From Rhodoblastus sp963713695 (lineage in GTDB: Bacteria > Pseudomonadota > Alphaproteobacteria > Rhizobiales > Beijerinckiaceae): 64,000 nt of DNA. This document shows positions 63,715-64,000 of this stretch, one piece after another (within the stretch, counting starts at the first letter, position 1; every line of letters begins with the position of its first letter). The notes under the pieces were generated by a model. It was not told the DNA's origin, did not search any database, and worked only from the letters and a program-made list of their open reading frames with translations. Both the position numbers and the translations under genes were made by a program. The stretch lies in NCBI GenBank assembly GCA_963713695.1, contig CAVQMU010000007.1, positions 55,086 to 119,085 of the forward strand, read 5' to 3'.

Positions 63715-64000
63715 ATGGTCGCGCCACATTGCCACATCAAGCAGGATGTCCTCCACCGGAGCCGCAATCAAAGCGCGCTGGCGCGTCTTGGCTACCAGAG
63801 GTGCGCCCGCTTTTCCGACGATTTCGGGCGCCACGCCGATTACCGGGGAGACATTGGGTGGCGCGGGGCACGGCGATCCTCCTACCCCGTAGGAGCTAAT
63901 CCCGAGTTTGCGGATCCCAACGAATTCCTCATGATGGCGATCAACGCCGAAACGCGAAAGGACGCGCAGGAGGGTAGAACCTTTGACATTGCCTTGCCGC
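63715..64000 (+). CDS. MobA/MobL-family relaxase, N-terminal part
   Basis: A frame open to the end of the window from ATG 63715, with AGGAG seven bases upstream. The 95 visible codons read MVAPHCHIKQDVLHRSRNQS, a tyrosine in LARLGYQRCARFSDD, and, later, EFADPNEFLMMAINAETRKD and GRTFDIALP. This matches the start of MobA/MobL (MOB-Q) relaxases, with an HxHxK-type strand, the SRxxQSA segment, the Y of the YR/YI helix and the -E-E-ALP strand. It nicks oriT and pilots the transferred strand. The metal-binding histidine triad would follow beyond the window. Confidence 0.8.
   Translation, partial: MVAPHCHIKQDVLHRSRNQSALARLGYQRCARFSDDFGRHADYRGDIGWRGARRSSYPVGANPEFADPNEFLMMAINAETRKDAQEGRTFDIALP

Larger units (their letters stand above)
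52181..64000 (+). mobile_element. Integrative mobilizable or conjugative element at tRNA-Arg (right end outside window)
   Basis: From the tRNA 3' end onward the gene content changes to mobile-element functions: tyrosine integrase with a small partner, KfrA-like protein, restriction-system remains, Fic, XRE regulator, unknown genes, an FtsH-like protease, a nucleotidase and a MobA/MobL relaxase. Integrase plus relaxase indicates an element that can excise and transfer, alone or with help. No type IV secretion genes are seen before the window ends, so ICE versus IME cannot be decided. Confidence 0.75.

Noticed and set aside
1..64000. CRISPR arrays or cas genes
   Set aside because: No regularly spaced identical repeats were seen; the only tandem arrays are the two 15-bp coding minisatellites.

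Overview
The window is high-G+C alphaproteobacterial chromosome. Gene content and order point to the Hyphomicrobiales (Rhizobiales): class I lysyl-tRNA synthetase, split-alpha transhydrogenase (pntAA-pntAB-pntB) beside a small aa3-oxidase subunit IV, paired M16 peptidases before mutL, psd-pssA, the dapD/dapE and argB-engB-yidC-rnpA-rpmH run, and a Hyphomicrobiales-type intergenic repeat. A relative of Methylocystis/Beijerinckiaceae is plausible, but the family is only a guess.

Layout. 0-8 kb: the start of a response regulator, a periplasmic solute-binding protein, a membrane glycosyltransferase, lysK, a DUF952 protein, pyrD and a YcbB-like L,D-transpeptidase. 8-19 kb: a TacA-like sigma-54 response regulator, an oligoendopeptidase, an overlapping SDR / Baeyer-Villiger monooxygenase / alpha-beta-hydrolase cassette followed by a PEBP-like protein, an A+T-richer orphan gene and an ABC1 kinase. 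19-34 kb: oxidase subunit IV, pntAA-AB-B, a repeat-rich spacer, ileS-lspA, a secreted protein, two M16 peptidases, mutL and a membrane spermidine-synthase-like protein. 34-52 kb: slyX, psd-pssA, a PhzF-like gene, a SRAP peptidase, glutathione reductase, rpiA, an SDR, dapE, dapD, a HAD phosphatase, argB, engB, yidC, rnpA and rpmH. The last three are read from a clear promoter at about 51.93 kb.

From the 3' end of tRNA-Arg(ACG) at 52.1 kb to the end of the window lies an integrated mobile element. It carries a tyrosine integrase with a small upstream partner, a KfrA-like coiled-coil DNA-binding protein, the remains of a type I restriction system (hsdM fragment, intact fic, hsdR fragment), an XRE regulator and two unrecognised genes. 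These are followed by a soluble FtsH-like AAA+/M41 protease overlapping a cytosolic 5'-nucleotidase gene, and then the beginning of a MobA/MobL relaxase cut by the window end. The spacer before the relaxase is the likeliest place for an oriT. The protease-nucleotidase pair with its two unknown upstream genes is the best candidate here for an undescribed system, but its function is inferred only from domains and position.

Quality note. More than twenty apparent single-base frameshifts break otherwise conserved genes (pyrD, ileS, psd, gor, rpiA, dapE, dapD, engB, yidC and others), densest from 34.7 to 49.1 kb. Where the missing or extra base could be located it often falls in a short G or C run. 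Consensus error is therefore far more likely than gene death, and these genes are given as full spans with the break noted.
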